Shown piece by piece: positions 15,510 through 23,746 of a DNA stretch of 64,000 nucleotides. The position numbers and the translations under genes were made by a program. The stretch spans positions 1-64,000 of the forward strand of contig JAILGV010000030.1 in assembly GCA_024696355.1 (NCBI GenBank). The letters are read 5' to 3'. The notes beneath the pieces are model-generated. The model was not told the origin of the DNA. It did not search any database and was given only the letters and a program-made list of their open reading frames with translations. Every line of letters begins with the position of its first letter. The stretch's first letter is position 1. Source of the stretch: Solobacterium sp. Its GTDB lineage: Bacteria; Bacillota_I; Bacilli_A; Erysipelotrichales; Erysipelotrichaceae.

Positions 15510-16269
15510 AGATGCGTATCAGGAATGAGGCGGTTATATCCAGACTCTGCACGGATGAAAGCTTCCTGATATCATTTTCGGAAGTGCGGTGGGCATAGGG
15601 TGTCATCATAAACAGGTTCTGAATCATTGTCTGATCAGCGTGGAATACGTGCTCTGTCACGTATTCTTTTTCTTTTGTGAGAACGGTGCTCAGCGGCACT
15701 GCGGCATTGTCATACGGTCTGTCATAAAGCACCTGCTTGAGTTCGGCGAGATGCTTCGGGGCAGGGGAAACAAAAACAAAAATCCCGCCCGGTCTCAGGA
15801 TGCGCATGACTTCACTGCCTGCAAAAGGGGCAAAGCATGTCAGTACCATGTCTGCACACTGATCCGGCATGGGCAGATGAAAAATAGACGCAATAATATA
15901 CTGTGTTGATTTGTCGGAGGCCGAAGCATGTCTGACGGCATCCTTTGACATATCAAAACCGTATTTTTCATCCGCGGCCAGGCCGCATGTATAATATCCT
16001 TCCCCGCAGCCGAGATCTGCGAGAATGCCGGGACGGTATTCTTCACTGATGCGGACAAGCTCATCTTTCAGAAAAGCGTAGGCGCCGCTGTTCAGAAAGC
16101 GCGTTCTGGCCTGCACCATTTCACGGTTGTCTCCGTGATCCGTGCTCTGTCTGATCAGAAGGTTCAGATATCCCTGCCTTGCATAATCAAAACTGTGCCT
16201 TCCGGCACATACGGCACTCCGGTTTTCACGGATCAGTTTTGCACCGCATACGGGGCATATAATTTCCAT
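15451..16269 (-). CDS. RlmA-family 23S rRNA (guanine-N1) methyltransferase
   Basis: A 272-residue protein with an N-terminal zinc-binding segment (CPVCGAKL, C and H in CAGRHSFD) and a Rossmann SAM domain (LADLGCGEGYYTC, about 86-98; FAPFAG; RPGGIF). It matches RlmA (E. coli G745 methylation; the RlmA-II/TlrB branch acts at G748). The ribosomal target cannot be told from sequence. The family starts a few residues before the zinc motif, so ATG 16269 (MEIICPVC) is better than ATG 16302. TGA-TATACT lies seven bases upstream and no Shine-Dalgarno is seen. Confidence 0.87.
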   Translation of the reverse strand: MEIICPVCGAKLIRENRSAVCAGRHSFDYARQGYLNLLIRQSTDHGDNREMVQARTRFLNSGAYAFLKDELVRISEEYRPGILADLGCGEGYYTCGLAADEKYGFDMSKDAVRHASASDKSTQYIIASIFHLPMPDQCADMVLTCFAPFAGSEVMRILRPGGIFVFVSPAPKHLAELKQVLYDRPYDNAAVPLSTVLTKEKEYVTEHVFHADQTMIQNLFMMTPYAHRTSENDIRKLSSVQSLDITASFLIRIFRKPLEDAAGLPRRRDRNQ

Positions 16270-16276
16270 GTCTTTC

Positions 16277-16285
16277 AGTATATCA
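16277..16285 (-). promoter_or_regulatory. Extended -10 abutting the rlmA-like start (leaderless candidate)
   Basis: On the minus strand TGA-TATACT with seven bases to ATG 16269. It lies inside the longer ORF beginning at 16302, which argues against that upstream start. Confidence 0.5.
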
Positions 16286-16314
16286 AAAATGTGATAATTC
16301 ACACATTAAAAGTA

Positions 16315-16343
16315 TTGACCGACGGTCAGTCAAAAGTGATAAT
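16315..16343 (+). promoter_or_regulatory. tetR promoter with overlapping 19-bp palindromic operator
   Basis: TTGACCGACGGTCAGTCAA (16315-16333) is a palindrome with one mismatched pair. Its left end is the -35 hexamer TTGACC, with GATAAT at 16338-16343 after 17 bp. The position fits autorepression by the TetR-family protein encoded next. Confidence 0.8.
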
Positions 16344-16366
16344 AAGGGTATGAAAGGAGTGAAACA

Positions 16367-16939
16367 ATGCGTGATGTAAAAGATTCTGATGTCAGAAAAG
16401 CAGAGTTTGTGGACGCGGCCGAAAAACTGTTTAAGGAAAACGGTATTATGGATACTACAATCAATGCCATTGTCAAGGAACTGAATGTAGCCAAAGGCCT
16501 GTTCTATTATTACTTCAAATCAAAGGACGACGTCATCGATGCAATCAGTGAGAGATACAATGTTGACTTCAAACAGGCTCTTGCAAGATCACTGAATGAA
16601 GAAGATGACTATGACGAACGGCTCAGCAGGTTCGTTGAAAATTGTATCGTTTCATTCCGCAGCATGTGGGAGAATCTGCACGGAGTAAATGAGAATATCG
16701 ACCTCTCCATTCTGAGCACGAGAAGTATTGATGAAGCCAAGGAAATTGCCTCACTTGCATTAAGGCAGCTTCTTGAAGAAGGAAAAGAGCTTCATAAACT
16801 GAACATTGAAAATCCCGGCTATTTTGCGGACATCATCATCGGCGGAATCGCCGATCTGGCAGCCCACACGGAGGCTGATGTACTTGAACTGAAAAAGATT
16901 ATTGAGGACCTGATCAGAAAGTCCGGAAAGGAAAAATAA
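16367..16939 (+). CDS. TetR/AcrR-family transcriptional regulator
   Basis: A 190-residue regulator with the TetR helix-turn-helix at about residues 11-57: AEKLFKENGIMDTTINAIVKELNVAKGLFYYYFKSKDD. The helical ligand-binding domain follows. The palindrome on its promoter is a ready operator. It forms an operon with a small coiled-coil protein three bases downstream, which is probably its regulatory target. GGAG precedes the start. The inducer is unknown. Confidence 0.93.
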   Translation: MRDVKDSDVRKAEFVDAAEKLFKENGIMDTTINAIVKELNVAKGLFYYYFKSKDDVIDAISERYNVDFKQALARSLNEEDDYDERLSRFVENCIVSFRSMWENLHGVNENIDLSILSTRSIDEAKEIASLALRQLLEEGKELHKLNIENPGYFADIIIGGIADLAAHTEADVLELKKIIEDLIRKSGKEK

Positions 16940-16942
16940 AAC

Positions 16943-17284
16943 ATGTCTGAACTCAACAAAAAAGCAGAAGAACTCGTCAAGTTTCTTAACGATACCGTTG
17001 ACAAGGGAGTCAAAATTGTCAATGAGTCCACAAAGGATATTACGGATTCACTGAAGAAAGAACGCAAAAAGATGGAAATCCGTTCTCAGATCGGTGAACA
17101 CCAGCGTGCTCTGACAAAAGCATACACAAGACTCGGTGAGGCTTACTACGCCAGCAAATCCACCGGAAAAGCCATGGAAAATACTGAGGATGTGGAAGGC
17201 CTGATCAAATCCAACAAGAAGGTTGTCGAACTGCTCAGCGAACAGCTTGAAGCCCTCGAAAAACAGAACGGTGAAACCGAATAA
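16943..17284 (+). CDS. Small coiled-coil protein in operon with TetR regulator
   Basis: A 113-residue hydrophilic, almost fully helical protein with heptad-like spacing at both ends (LNKKAEELVKFLNDTVDKG and SNKKVVELLSEQLEALEKQ). It has no cysteines, membrane segment or recognised domain, apart from a YTRLGEAYYASK stretch that recurs in small Bacillota coiled-coil proteins, some with an added zinc ribbon. It starts three bases after the tetR stop and ends at a strong terminator. Function unknown; co-regulation with tetR is inferred. Confidence 0.75.
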   Translation: MSELNKKAEELVKFLNDTVDKGVKIVNESTKDITDSLKKERKKMEIRSQIGEHQRALTKAYTRLGEAYYASKSTGKAMENTEDVEGLIKSNKKVVELLSEQLEALEKQNGETE

Positions 17285-17286
17285 AG

Positions 17287-17310
17287 AATCCGCGGAAGCG
17301 GATTTTTTTT
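17287..17310 (+). terminator. Terminator of the tetR operon
   Basis: AATCCGC, ggaa loop, GCGGATT and eight T. Confidence 0.88.
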
Positions 17311-17357
17311 CTGTTTCCTTTACTGCGGGTGATAGAATTAAGGAAGGAGGGAAAAGT

Positions 17358-18527
17358 ATGGACTACAGTAAACAGTCATTGAAAATTCATGAAGAGCATC
17401 AGGGCAAAATTGAAGTGGTTTCAAAAGTTGCAGTCAGAAACAGAGATGATCTGAGCCTGGCTTATACACCCGGCGTAGCGGAGCCGTGCAGAAAGATTGC
17501 GGCAGATAAAAACGAAGTCTACAGGTACACATCCAAAGGGAATATGGTGGCCGTGGTAACGGACGGCACGGCAGTTCTCGGTCTTGGCGATATCGGACCG
17601 GAGGCAGGGCTTCCCGTCATGGAAGGCAAGGCGGTGCTGTTTAAGGAATTCGGAAACGTGGATGCTTTTCCGATCTGTCTGAATACCAAAGATACGGACG
17701 AAATCGTTGAAACAGTCGTAAGGATCGCTCCTTCGTTCGGCGGCATCAATCTCGAGGACATCGCTGCACCGAGATGCTTTGAAATTGAGGCAAAGCTTAA
17801 GGAAAGGCTGGATATTCCGGTATTTCATGACGATCAGCACGGAACGGCTGTAGTGCTGCTGGCGGCGCTGATCAATGCGCTGAAAGTTGTAGGCAAGAAG
17901 CCGCAGGATGTCAGAACCGTGATCAGCGGAGCCGGTTCGGCCGGAACTGCAATCGGAATGCTTCTGCTGCAGTACGGAATCGGTCATCTGGTTTACTGTG
18001 ACAGAAACGGCGTCCTGAACAGGGATACGGCACTGAATGATGCCCAGCTGGCACTGTGTGACGTGACAAATCCCGAAAATCTTCACGGAACAATTGCGGA
18101 CGCATTAAAAGGAGCAGATGTCTTCATCGGTGTTTCGGCTCCCGGAATCGTCACAGAGGAAATGATCGCCTCCATGAATAAAGATGCCATTGTTTTCCCG
18201 ATGGCAAATCCGGTTCCCGAAATCATGCCGGAACTGGCAAAGAAAGGCGGCGCAAGAATCATCGGGACGGGAAGAAGCGATTATCCCAACCAGATCAACA
18301 ATGTGCTTGTTTTCCCGGGAATCTTCAGAGGTGCCCTGGATGTCAGAGCAAAAGAGATTACGGAAGGAATGAAGATTGCGGCCGCAAATGCAATCGCTTC
18401 CCTTGTCAGCGATGAGGAGCGGAACGAGGAATATATTATTCCGGATGTATTTGACAAGCGTGTTGCACCTGCCGTGGCAAAGGCGGCGGCCGAGGAAGCC
18501 AGAAAAGCCGGCGTAGCAGGGATTTAA
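17358..18527 (+). CDS. NAD(P)-dependent malic enzyme (short form)
   Basis: A 389-residue protein for malate to pyruvate plus CO2. It shows LAYTPGVAEPC and GLGDIGPEAGLPVMEGKA in the N-terminal half, FHDDQHGTA with the metal-binding acids, the NAD(P) motif SGAGSAGTA (about 194-202) and the late ANPVPE motif. This is the short bacterial type without the phosphotransacetylase domain of MaeB. Cofactor preference cannot be read with confidence. ATG 17358 follows AAGGAGGG. It would connect malate, oxaloacetate and pyruvate with the oxaloacetate decarboxylase and PckA encoded 20 kb away. Confidence 0.93.
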   Translation: MDYSKQSLKIHEEHQGKIEVVSKVAVRNRDDLSLAYTPGVAEPCRKIAADKNEVYRYTSKGNMVAVVTDGTAVLGLGDIGPEAGLPVMEGKAVLFKEFGNVDAFPICLNTKDTDEIVETVVRIAPSFGGINLEDIAAPRCFEIEAKLKERLDIPVFHDDQHGTAVVLLAALINALKVVGKKPQDVRTVISGAGSAGTAIGMLLLQYGIGHLVYCDRNGVLNRDTALNDAQLALCDVTNPENLHGTIADALKGADVFIGVSAPGIVTEEMIASMNKDAIVFPMANPVPEIMPELAKKGGARIIGTGRSDYPNQINNVLVFPGIFRGALDVRAKEITEGMKIAAANAIASLVSDEERNEEYIIPDVFDKRVAPAVAKAAAEEARKAGVAGI

Positions 18528-18550
18528 GTCGAACGCGTGTTCACAAAAAG

Positions 18551-18577
18551 GCCATATCAGCCGATATGGCTTTTTTT
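18551..18577 (+). terminator. Terminator after malic enzyme
   Basis: GCCATATC, agcc loop, GATATGGC and seven T. Confidence 0.9.
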
Positions 18578-18625
18578 GCAGGCAGAGAATACGGAGGAAC
18601 AAATGATTTATCCGGAATGCAAAAA

Positions 18626-18634
18626 TGCTAAGAT
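18626..18634 (+). promoter_or_regulatory. Extended -10 abutting the SDR start (leaderless candidate)
   Basis: TGC-TAAGAT ends six bases before ATG 18641; no Shine-Dalgarno is present. Confidence 0.5.
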
Positions 18635-18640
18635 GTAACT

Positions 18641-19390
18641 ATGAAAACTGTACTGATTACGGGCAGTTCCCGGGGGATCGGATTTCAGCTTGCCAGATGC
18701 TATGCGGCTGACGGGTGGTTTGTGCTGCTCAACGGAAGAAATGAGGAATCCCTACGGCAGGCTCAGGTTCTGCTTGAAAATGAATATCATGCCGGAACAG
18801 ACATTTTTGTCTGTGATCTTTCCGTCACGGGAAGTGCGGAAAAACTGTATGATTCAGTCAGAAGAAAAGGATATCTTCCGGACTGCCTGATCAACAATGC
18901 AGGGGTGGGATATCTGGAAAGAAGCTGGAAAATACCGGAAGACAGGGATGAGGCACTCGTTGTGCTGAACGACATTTCCATGATGACGCTCTGCAAGCTG
19001 TTTATCAGAGACCATGCAGAGTCCGGGACGGGAACAATCATCAATATCGCCAGCACAGGAGCTTTTCAGCCGGGACCCTATATCGCATCGTACTATGCCT
19101 CCAAGTCCTTTGTTGTTTCGTATTCCCGGGCACTTGCCGCAGAGGCGGAGCAGTACGGCATTCATGTATGTGTGTTCTGCCCGGGTCCGGTCGATACCGA
19201 ATTTTATGAAAGATCCGGAGGCAGGGCGCCGGCAGGTGCGATGGACGCCTGCAGGGCTGCAAGATACTGCTATAAGCATCAGAGCAGGAACGTTGTCATC
19301 CCCGGTCTGCTGAACAGGGCGGCGCTTCTTGTTCCGTCAGGAATCAAAATGAAGATTGTGGGCTTCCTGAAGAAAAAGCAGCTGAAATGA
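18641..19390 (+). CDS. Short-chain dehydrogenase/reductase
   Basis: A 249-residue classical SDR. It has the cofactor motif TGSSRGIGFQLA (6-17), NNAGVGY, the catalytic serine in INIAST and Tyr/Lys in YYASK. The C terminus is basic (KKKQLK) with a hydrophobic stretch, similar to DltE-like or YqjQ-like SDRs. The substrate cannot be assigned. The arginine after TGSS favours NADPH, which is family knowledge. It is a single gene with its own promoter next to the convergent queA-queH operon. Confidence 0.87.
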   Translation: MKTVLITGSSRGIGFQLARCYAADGWFVLLNGRNEESLRQAQVLLENEYHAGTDIFVCDLSVTGSAEKLYDSVRRKGYLPDCLINNAGVGYLERSWKIPEDRDEALVVLNDISMMTLCKLFIRDHAESGTGTIINIASTGAFQPGPYIASYYASKSFVVSYSRALAAEAEQYGIHVCVFCPGPVDTEFYERSGGRAPAGAMDACRAARYCYKHQSRNVVIPGLLNRAALLVPSGIKMKIVGFLKKKQLK

Positions 19391-19430
19391 TAAAAGCAAA
19401 GGCCGCTTCATTCGGATGCGGATTTTCTGT

Positions 19431-19460
19431 AAAAAAAGGCATAACCGCAGGGGTTATGCC
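19431..19460 (-). terminator. Terminator of the queA-queH operon
   Basis: GGCATAACC and GGTTATGCC form a nine-bp stem, with seven T following on the minus strand. Confidence 0.88.
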
Positions 19461-19467
19461 GGAATTC

Positions 19468-20175
19468 TCATGAATTATCCTTCTGTGCTTTCTGACTGTT
19501 TTTCGCAGCCTGCCGTTCAAGCCAGGAGTATTCACAGCCGCAGTAATCCTGCCGGTAAAGGCAGTACTGTTCGACAAGTTCATGCTGGCGGACCTGACCT
19601 CCGCCTTTTTTGAAATCAGAATAGAAATAGCGTACGGAAGGGTATTTCCGGGAAAGGCTTCTGCCGATTTCATTCATTTTCTGGCTGTCCTTCTGGCGCG
19701 AGATCGACATGACCGTCGTAAAGTAGTCAAATCCGTGTTCTTCCGCATACTGATATGCTTCATCCATGCGCAGGGTGTAGCACAGAAAACATCTTCTGAA
19801 ACCCTCCGGATCATCACGGTACGGCTCGAGCTTCTTCATATAGTTTTCATTGTCGTAGTCCGTCACGATCAGACCGATCCGGGACCCGCTCTCCTCAATG
19901 TACCGCTTCAGCTCCGAGAGTCTTCTGTCATATTCGGCTTTCGGCCATATATTTGAGTTGTTGTAGTAAATCGTCACGTCAAAAATATCTGTCAGAAATT
20001 CAATCGGGAATGAAGCACAGACTGCGCAGCATGCATGAAGAAGCAGCTTCGGTCTGCGGCCGGCAGACTCTTTTTTTATTTTTTCGGCTTCTTTCAGCGA
20101 TTCCAGATAGTAGTTTGTTTTCGGACAGCTTTTTCTCTGTTTCAGATATTCGAGGAATTCTTCTTTGCTAGTCAT
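19468..20175 (-). CDS. queH: Epoxyqueuosine reductase QueH
   Basis: A 235-residue protein of the DUF208/QueH family, the non-homologous replacement of QueG that reduces epoxyqueuosine to queuosine in tRNA. Diagnostic features are the [11 protein letters not shown] motif (adjacent cysteines near residues 48-52), the [14 protein letters not shown] segment, RCFLCY, and a C-terminal [15 protein letters not shown] cluster of iron-sulfur ligands. Its start overlaps the queA stop by 8 bp, which places the last two queuosine steps in one operon. The length is typical. Confidence 0.92.
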   Translation of the reverse strand: MTSKEEFLEYLKQRKSCPKTNYYLESLKEAEKIKKESAGRRPKLLLHACCAVCASFPIEFLTDIFDVTIYYNNSNIWPKAEYDRRLSELKRYIEESGSRIGLIVTDYDNENYMKKLEPYRDDPEGFRRCFLCYTLRMDEAYQYAEEHGFDYFTTVMSISRQKDSQKMNEIGRSLSRKYPSVRYFYSDFKKGGGQVRQHELVEQYCLYRQDYCGCEYSWLERQAAKNSQKAQKDNS

Positions 20176-21199
20176 TTGTCAGCAGCATGCAGTCCCCGAA
20201 GGAGAAGAAACGGTAGCGTTCCCTGACTGCCTCCTGATATGCCCTGAATACGAGGTCCTTTCCGGCCAAAGAACAGATCATCATAATCAGCGTGGATTTC
20301 GGAAGATGGAAATTTGTCAGCATGCCGTCAATGGTATGCCACTGATAGCCGGGATATATAAAGATGGAAGTTTCGCCGGAGCATTCTTCAAAACGGGAAA
20401 ATCTGTTCCAGACGGTTTCCATGGTGCGCACGCTTGTTGTGCCGATGGCGAAAATCCTTCTGCCTTCCTGTTTGGCAAGATTGAGCGCATCCGCGGTTTC
20501 CTTCGGCATATAGTACACTTCCGAATGCATGACGTGCTCCTCAATATTCTCCGTATCCATCGGACGGAATGTGCCAAGTCCCACATGCAGGGTGACATCC
20601 AGAATCTGAACGCCTTTATCCTGCAGCTTTCTGAAAATTTCGGGGGTGAAATGCAGGCCGGCAGTGGGAGCTGCCGCAGAGCCGTCCACTTTTGCATAAA
20701 CCGTCTGATAGCGGTCCGGGTCATCCAGTTTCTCCCTGATGTAGGGGGGAAGGGGAACCGTCCCGAGTTCATCGAGGATTTCCGTGAATATTCCGTCGTA
20801 AATCATCTTCATTTTGCGGATGCCTTTTTCGCCGACTTCGGTGCACTGTGCACGCAGTTTTCCGTCATGGAAGGAAACAACGGTTCCGACCTTGACCGTT
20901 TTGGCATTGCCGGCAAGACATTCCCAGATATCGTCGGGCTCCTGTCTCAGAAGAAGAAGCTCCACATGCGCACCGGTCACTTCCTTGGTGCCGAAAAGGC
21001 GGGCAGGAATCACCCTTGTGTTATTGCGGACAATGACATCCCCTTCATGCAGATAATCTGTTATGTCATAGAAATGTCTGTGCTCCAGTTCACCGCTGTT
21101 CATATGCACGACCATCATTCTGCTGGTTGTGCGGTCCTTCAGGGGTGTCTGGGCAATCAGTTCCTGGGGGAGTTCATAATCAAAATCACTAGTCTTCAT
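20168..21199 (-). CDS. queA: S-adenosylmethionine:tRNA ribosyltransferase-isomerase QueA
   Basis: A 343-residue enzyme that transfers and isomerises the ribosyl moiety of SAM to preQ1 in tRNA. It begins [17 protein letters not shown], the standard QueA start, and contains VELLLLR, the TAGLHFTPE motif, HVGLGTFRP and [13 protein letters not shown] 21199 follows GAGG at six bases; an upstream in-frame codon at 21211 lacks a ribosome site. It is the first gene of the queA-queH operon. No preQ1 riboswitch is apparent in its 60-bp upstream region. Confidence 0.95.
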   Translation of the reverse strand: MKTSDFDYELPQELIAQTPLKDRTTSRMMVVHMNSGELEHRHFYDITDYLHEGDVIVRNNTRVIPARLFGTKEVTGAHVELLLLRQEPDDIWECLAGNAKTVKVGTVVSFHDGKLRAQCTEVGEKGIRKMKMIYDGIFTEILDELGTVPLPPYIREKLDDPDRYQTVYAKVDGSAAAPTAGLHFTPEIFRKLQDKGVQILDVTLHVGLGTFRPMDTENIEEHVMHSEVYYMPKETADALNLAKQEGRRIFAIGTTSVRTMETVWNRFSRFEECSGETSIFIYPGYQWHTIDGMLTNFHLPKSTLIMMICSLAGKDLVFRAYQEAVRERYRFFSFGDCMLLTND

Positions 21200-21233
21200 A
21201 TTTAACCTCAACCGTCAATATATTAGACACCAA

Positions 21234-21260
21234 ATAAAAAAAAGAAAAGCCCGCAGGCTT
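21234..21260 (-). terminator. Terminator of the S24 repressor gene
   Basis: AAGCC, four-base loop, GGCTT on the minus strand, then a T-rich run (complement of 21232-21246). Confidence 0.65.
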
Positions 21261-21261
21261 C

Positions 21262-21867
21262 TCAGAAGTATGTTTTGCAGGAAATAACCTTTCCGATAAT
21301 CCGCACGGGCAGGGTTTCGATGTCCTTCATGCTGAAAATCCTGTCTTCATAATCGGGGTTTGCCGCCGCCAGACGCAGGGCATTCTTTTCATATACGACG
21401 CGTTTGACAGTGACTTCGTCACCCACCAGGACAACACCGATTTTCCCGCTGTCGATCGTATCGCACTTCTTGACCAGGACCAGGGATCCGTCAAGAATGC
21501 CGATGCCGCTCATGGAGTCGCCCGTAACCTTCAGAAAGTAATCGGCGCGCCGGGCATCATCGAGGGATGTTTCTTCCTCACCGAGATAGTTTTCCTCCGC
21601 AAAAAGATCATAGCCGGCCCTGACATATCCCAGTACGGGCATTTTCACCGGCGCATAGGAATTGCTCAGCACATATTCCACGTCGTAGCCGACCAGATCA
21701 CTCAGCCTCTGGAGCTGATCACCGTACAGTTTTCTGATCTGTCCGCTTCCCCATCTTGCCGCGGTGGTCCTGTTTACCCCGCATTTTCTGCCCAGCTCGG
21801 CATAACTGATCCCGGTTTTCTGAATATAATCTTTTACTATTTCCTGCAGCGTTATCATATTTTTCAC
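21262..21867 (-). CDS. XRE-type repressor with LexA-like S24 autoprotease domain (HdiR/UmuR-like)
   Basis: A 201-residue protein. An XRE helix-turn-helix (about 12-60; YAELGRKCGVNRTTAARWGSG) replaces LexA's winged helix. The C-terminal S24 domain has the cleavage site in YVRAG, the nucleophile in GDSMSG and the general-base lysine in VTVKRVV. This is the layout of HdiR in Lactococcus and similar SOS regulators that self-cleave on RecA filaments. It is divergent from the Y-family polymerase and probably represses it. The start is GTG 21867 or ATG 21858. TATAAT (21879-21884) is 11 bases from the GTG, so the leader is very short. Confidence 0.88.
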   Translation of the reverse strand: MKNMITLQEIVKDYIQKTGISYAELGRKCGVNRTTAARWGSGQIRKLYGDQLQRLSDLVGYDVEYVLSNSYAPVKMPVLGYVRAGYDLFAEENYLGEEETSLDDARRADYFLKVTGDSMSGIGILDGSLVLVKKCDTIDSGKIGVVLVGDEVTVKRVVYEKNALRLAAANPDYEDRIFSMKDIETLPVRIIGKVISCKTYF

Positions 21868-21914
21868 TTTATGAGCTTATTATATCACCGATTTTGTGCG
21901 AATAAACAGAAGCG

Positions 21915-21937
21915 TGCATTTTATGTTGAAAAATGCA
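21915..21937. promoter_or_regulatory. Candidate operator of the SOS-like cassette
   Basis: TGCATTTT (21915-21922), seven bases, AAAATGCA (21930-21937) is a perfect 8+8 palindrome covering the -35 of the polymerase promoter. It is unlike the Bacillota LexA box CGAAC-N4-GTTCG, which fits a repressor with a different DNA-binding domain. Assignment to the adjacent repressor is inference. Confidence 0.65.
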
Positions 21938-21954
21938 TCACGCAATTCTATAAT
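21926..21954 (+). promoter_or_regulatory. Sigma-A promoter of the Y-family polymerase gene
   Basis: TTGAAA (21926-21931), 17-bp spacer, TATAAT (21949-21954). Confidence 0.8.
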
Positions 21955-21976
21955 CAGAGATGTGAGGCGGAATTGT

Positions 21977-23242
21977 ATGGGAAAACGCATCATTTTTCAT
22001 ATAGATATCAACCATTGCTATGCTCAGATTGAGGAAATGAAGCATCCGCAGCTCCGTGATGTGCCGATGGCGGTGGGCGGTCATGAGGAAAAAAGACACG
22101 GCATTATTCTGGCAAAGAACGATCTGGCCAAACGCGGGGGAGTAAAAACAGGGGAAAGTCTTCGCGAGGCGAGAAGCGCCTGCCCGGATCTGCTGATCAT
22201 TCCCCCGGCATATGATGACTACATTTACTATACGGAACAGGTAAAGAACATTTACCGCGAATACAGTGACACCGTGGAATCGTTCGGGCTTGATGAGGCA
22301 TGGGTTGATTATACGGATTCGCAGCATCTGTTCGGTGATCCGGTCGTGACGGCGCGCAATATTCAGGAGCGGGTGCTGCGGGAGATCGGTCTGACGGTAT
22401 CGGTGGGTGTTTCCTGGAACAAGGTGTTTGCAAAACTGGGAAGCGATATGAAAAAGCCGAGCGGTCTGACGGTGATCACTGAAGAAAACTACCGTGATAT
22501 TGTCTGGCCGCTGCCGGTCGGAGATCTGCTGTATGTCGGCCCGGCAACACAGCGCAAGCTGCACGAAAGAGCGCTTTACACGATCGGCGACCTGGCAAAT
22601 TACCCGGAATATTATCTCCGGAAGAATATGGGCGCTGCCGGAACGATGATTCATGCCTTTGCCAACGGACTTGATCCCAGTCCGGTCGCCCTGAACAGTT
22701 TCCGTGCCCCCGTGAAATCCGTGGGCAATGCAATGACAATGATCCATGATACGGAAAGCGCGGAGGAAGTCCGGCCGGTTTATTTCATGCTGTGTGAATC
22801 TGTTGCGTCCCGTCTGAAGGACGAAGGAGCTGAGGGAAATGTTGTTACGGTGACGATGCGGAGTTCTGACCTGAACTGGTACATGCATCAGAAGAAACTG
22901 GATGCGTATACCGATGTCAGCAGCGAAATTCTGCATTCCGCCATGGAACTCGTAGAAAAAAATTATGACTTTTCAATGCCGCTGAGAGCCGTCGGCGTTA
23001 CCGTATCCGGATTAAGAGGATGCAGGGGCGGCAGGCAGCTTTCCATATTCGCCGATGAGCAGGCACATGACAGAAGCAGGCTCATGGACACCGCAATGGA
23101 TGATATCCGTTCCAAATACGGATTCTATACGGTCAGGCGGGCATGTACGGCGGTGGATCCCGCACTGACGGGTTTCAATGCCAAAGGTGACCATACGATT
23201 CATCCGATCGGATATTTTCAGGGAAGGAAGATGATTCTTTGA
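21977..23242 (+). CDS. Y-family DNA polymerase (DinB/UmuC type)
   Basis: A 421-residue translesion polymerase. Catalytic acids lie in FHIDINHCYAQ near the N terminus and SFGLDEAWVDY. A helix-hairpin-helix region (LYVGPATQRKLHERALYTIGDLA) and a little-finger domain follow. ATG 21977 is preceded by GAGGCGG; the in-frame extension to 21896 would cross the promoter. The gene starts behind a promoter covered by a palindrome and is divergent from a self-cleaving repressor, so DNA-damage induction is likely. It overlaps the next small gene by one base. Confidence 0.92.
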   Translation: MGKRIIFHIDINHCYAQIEEMKHPQLRDVPMAVGGHEEKRHGIILAKNDLAKRGGVKTGESLREARSACPDLLIIPPAYDDYIYYTEQVKNIYREYSDTVESFGLDEAWVDYTDSQHLFGDPVVTARNIQERVLREIGLTVSVGVSWNKVFAKLGSDMKKPSGLTVITEENYRDIVWPLPVGDLLYVGPATQRKLHERALYTIGDLANYPEYYLRKNMGAAGTMIHAFANGLDPSPVALNSFRAPVKSVGNAMTMIHDTESAEEVRPVYFMLCESVASRLKDEGAEGNVVTVTMRSSDLNWYMHQKKLDAYTDVSSEILHSAMELVEKNYDFSMPLRAVGVTVSGLRGCRGGRQLSIFADEQAHDRSRLMDTAMDDIRSKYGFYTVRRACTAVDPALTGFNAKGDHTIHPIGYFQGRKMIL

Positions 23243-23484
23243 TGGAACTGTTTAAAAGATATGTGGATGTCGTACTGCTGCAGAGAAAGAACGGCGAACT
23301 GATTCCGATGTATGTCTGCTGGGACAACGGCAGAAGATATAAAATCGATAAAATACTGAACAGGCAGAGAAGGGCTTCCCCCGCAGGAGGATGCGGCATG
23401 CGCTATACATGTCTGATCAGCGGAAACAGAAGAAATCTCTATCTGGAAAAAGACAGATGGTTTATAGAAAGCATGAGGCCGTAA
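23242..23484 (+). CDS. Small protein coupled to the Y-family polymerase
   Basis: An 80-residue protein (MELFKRYVDVVL...) predicted to be mainly beta strand, with WDNGRRYKIDKIL, GGCGMRYTCLI and DRWFIES motifs. Its ATG overlaps the polymerase stop (TGATG), so translation is coupled. Short partners of this appearance often sit next to Y-family polymerases in Bacillota, and DUF6504 fills a similar place in actinobacteria; relation to that family is a guess. A role as polymerase accessory factor is inferred from position only. Confidence 0.72.
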   Translation: MELFKRYVDVVLLQRKNGELIPMYVCWDNGRRYKIDKILNRQRRASPAGGCGMRYTCLISGNRRNLYLEKDRWFIESMRP

Positions 23485-23490
23485 AAAAAG

Positions 23491-23564
23491 CGTCCCCGGC
23501 GCGACTCGAACGCGCGACAACACGCTTAGAAGGCGTGTGCTCTATCCAGCTGAGCTACGGGGAC
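23491..23564 (-). tRNA. tRNA-Arg (anticodon TCT)
   Basis: The minus strand folds as a full cloverleaf. The acceptor pair is GTCCCCG (23558-23564) with CGGGGAC (23492-23498). The D arm is GCTCAGCTGGATAGAGC and the anticodon loop CTTCTAA gives TCT. The T loop is GTTCGAGTC. The discriminator is G and CCA is not encoded; a T run follows at once and may terminate transcription. TTGAAT-N17-TAATAT lies upstream on this strand. Confidence 0.93.
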
Positions 23565-23699
23565 ACAATTTGCAAATGCATAAACATATTACTCTTTCGG
23601 TTTCATAAATTCAACCGGAAAATCATATTTTTGTATTTCCGCATACTGCGGAAAGAAAATAATTTTTCCTGAAATTTCATGTTTTTTGGGCAAAGGGGC

Positions 23700-23728
23700 T
23701 TGTACTTTGTGCATAATTCGAGTAGGAT
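23700..23728 (+). promoter_or_regulatory. Promoter of tRNA-Arg (ACG)
   Basis: TTGTAC (23700-23705), 17-bp spacer, TAGGAT (23723-23728). Transcription would start about 12 bases before the tRNA. Confidence 0.5.
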
Positions 23729-23746
23729 TAATTCGCTTCAGGAAAT

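Noticed and set aside
16267-16302. Upstream start (16302) for the rlmA-like gene
   Set aside because: It would add 11 residues before the family's zinc motif and would place an extended -10 box inside the coding region.
19100-21261. preQ1 riboswitch upstream of queA
   Set aside because: The region before queA is only about 60 bp and lacks a recognisable preQ1 aptamer. The visible hairpin is the terminator of the divergent-side repressor gene.
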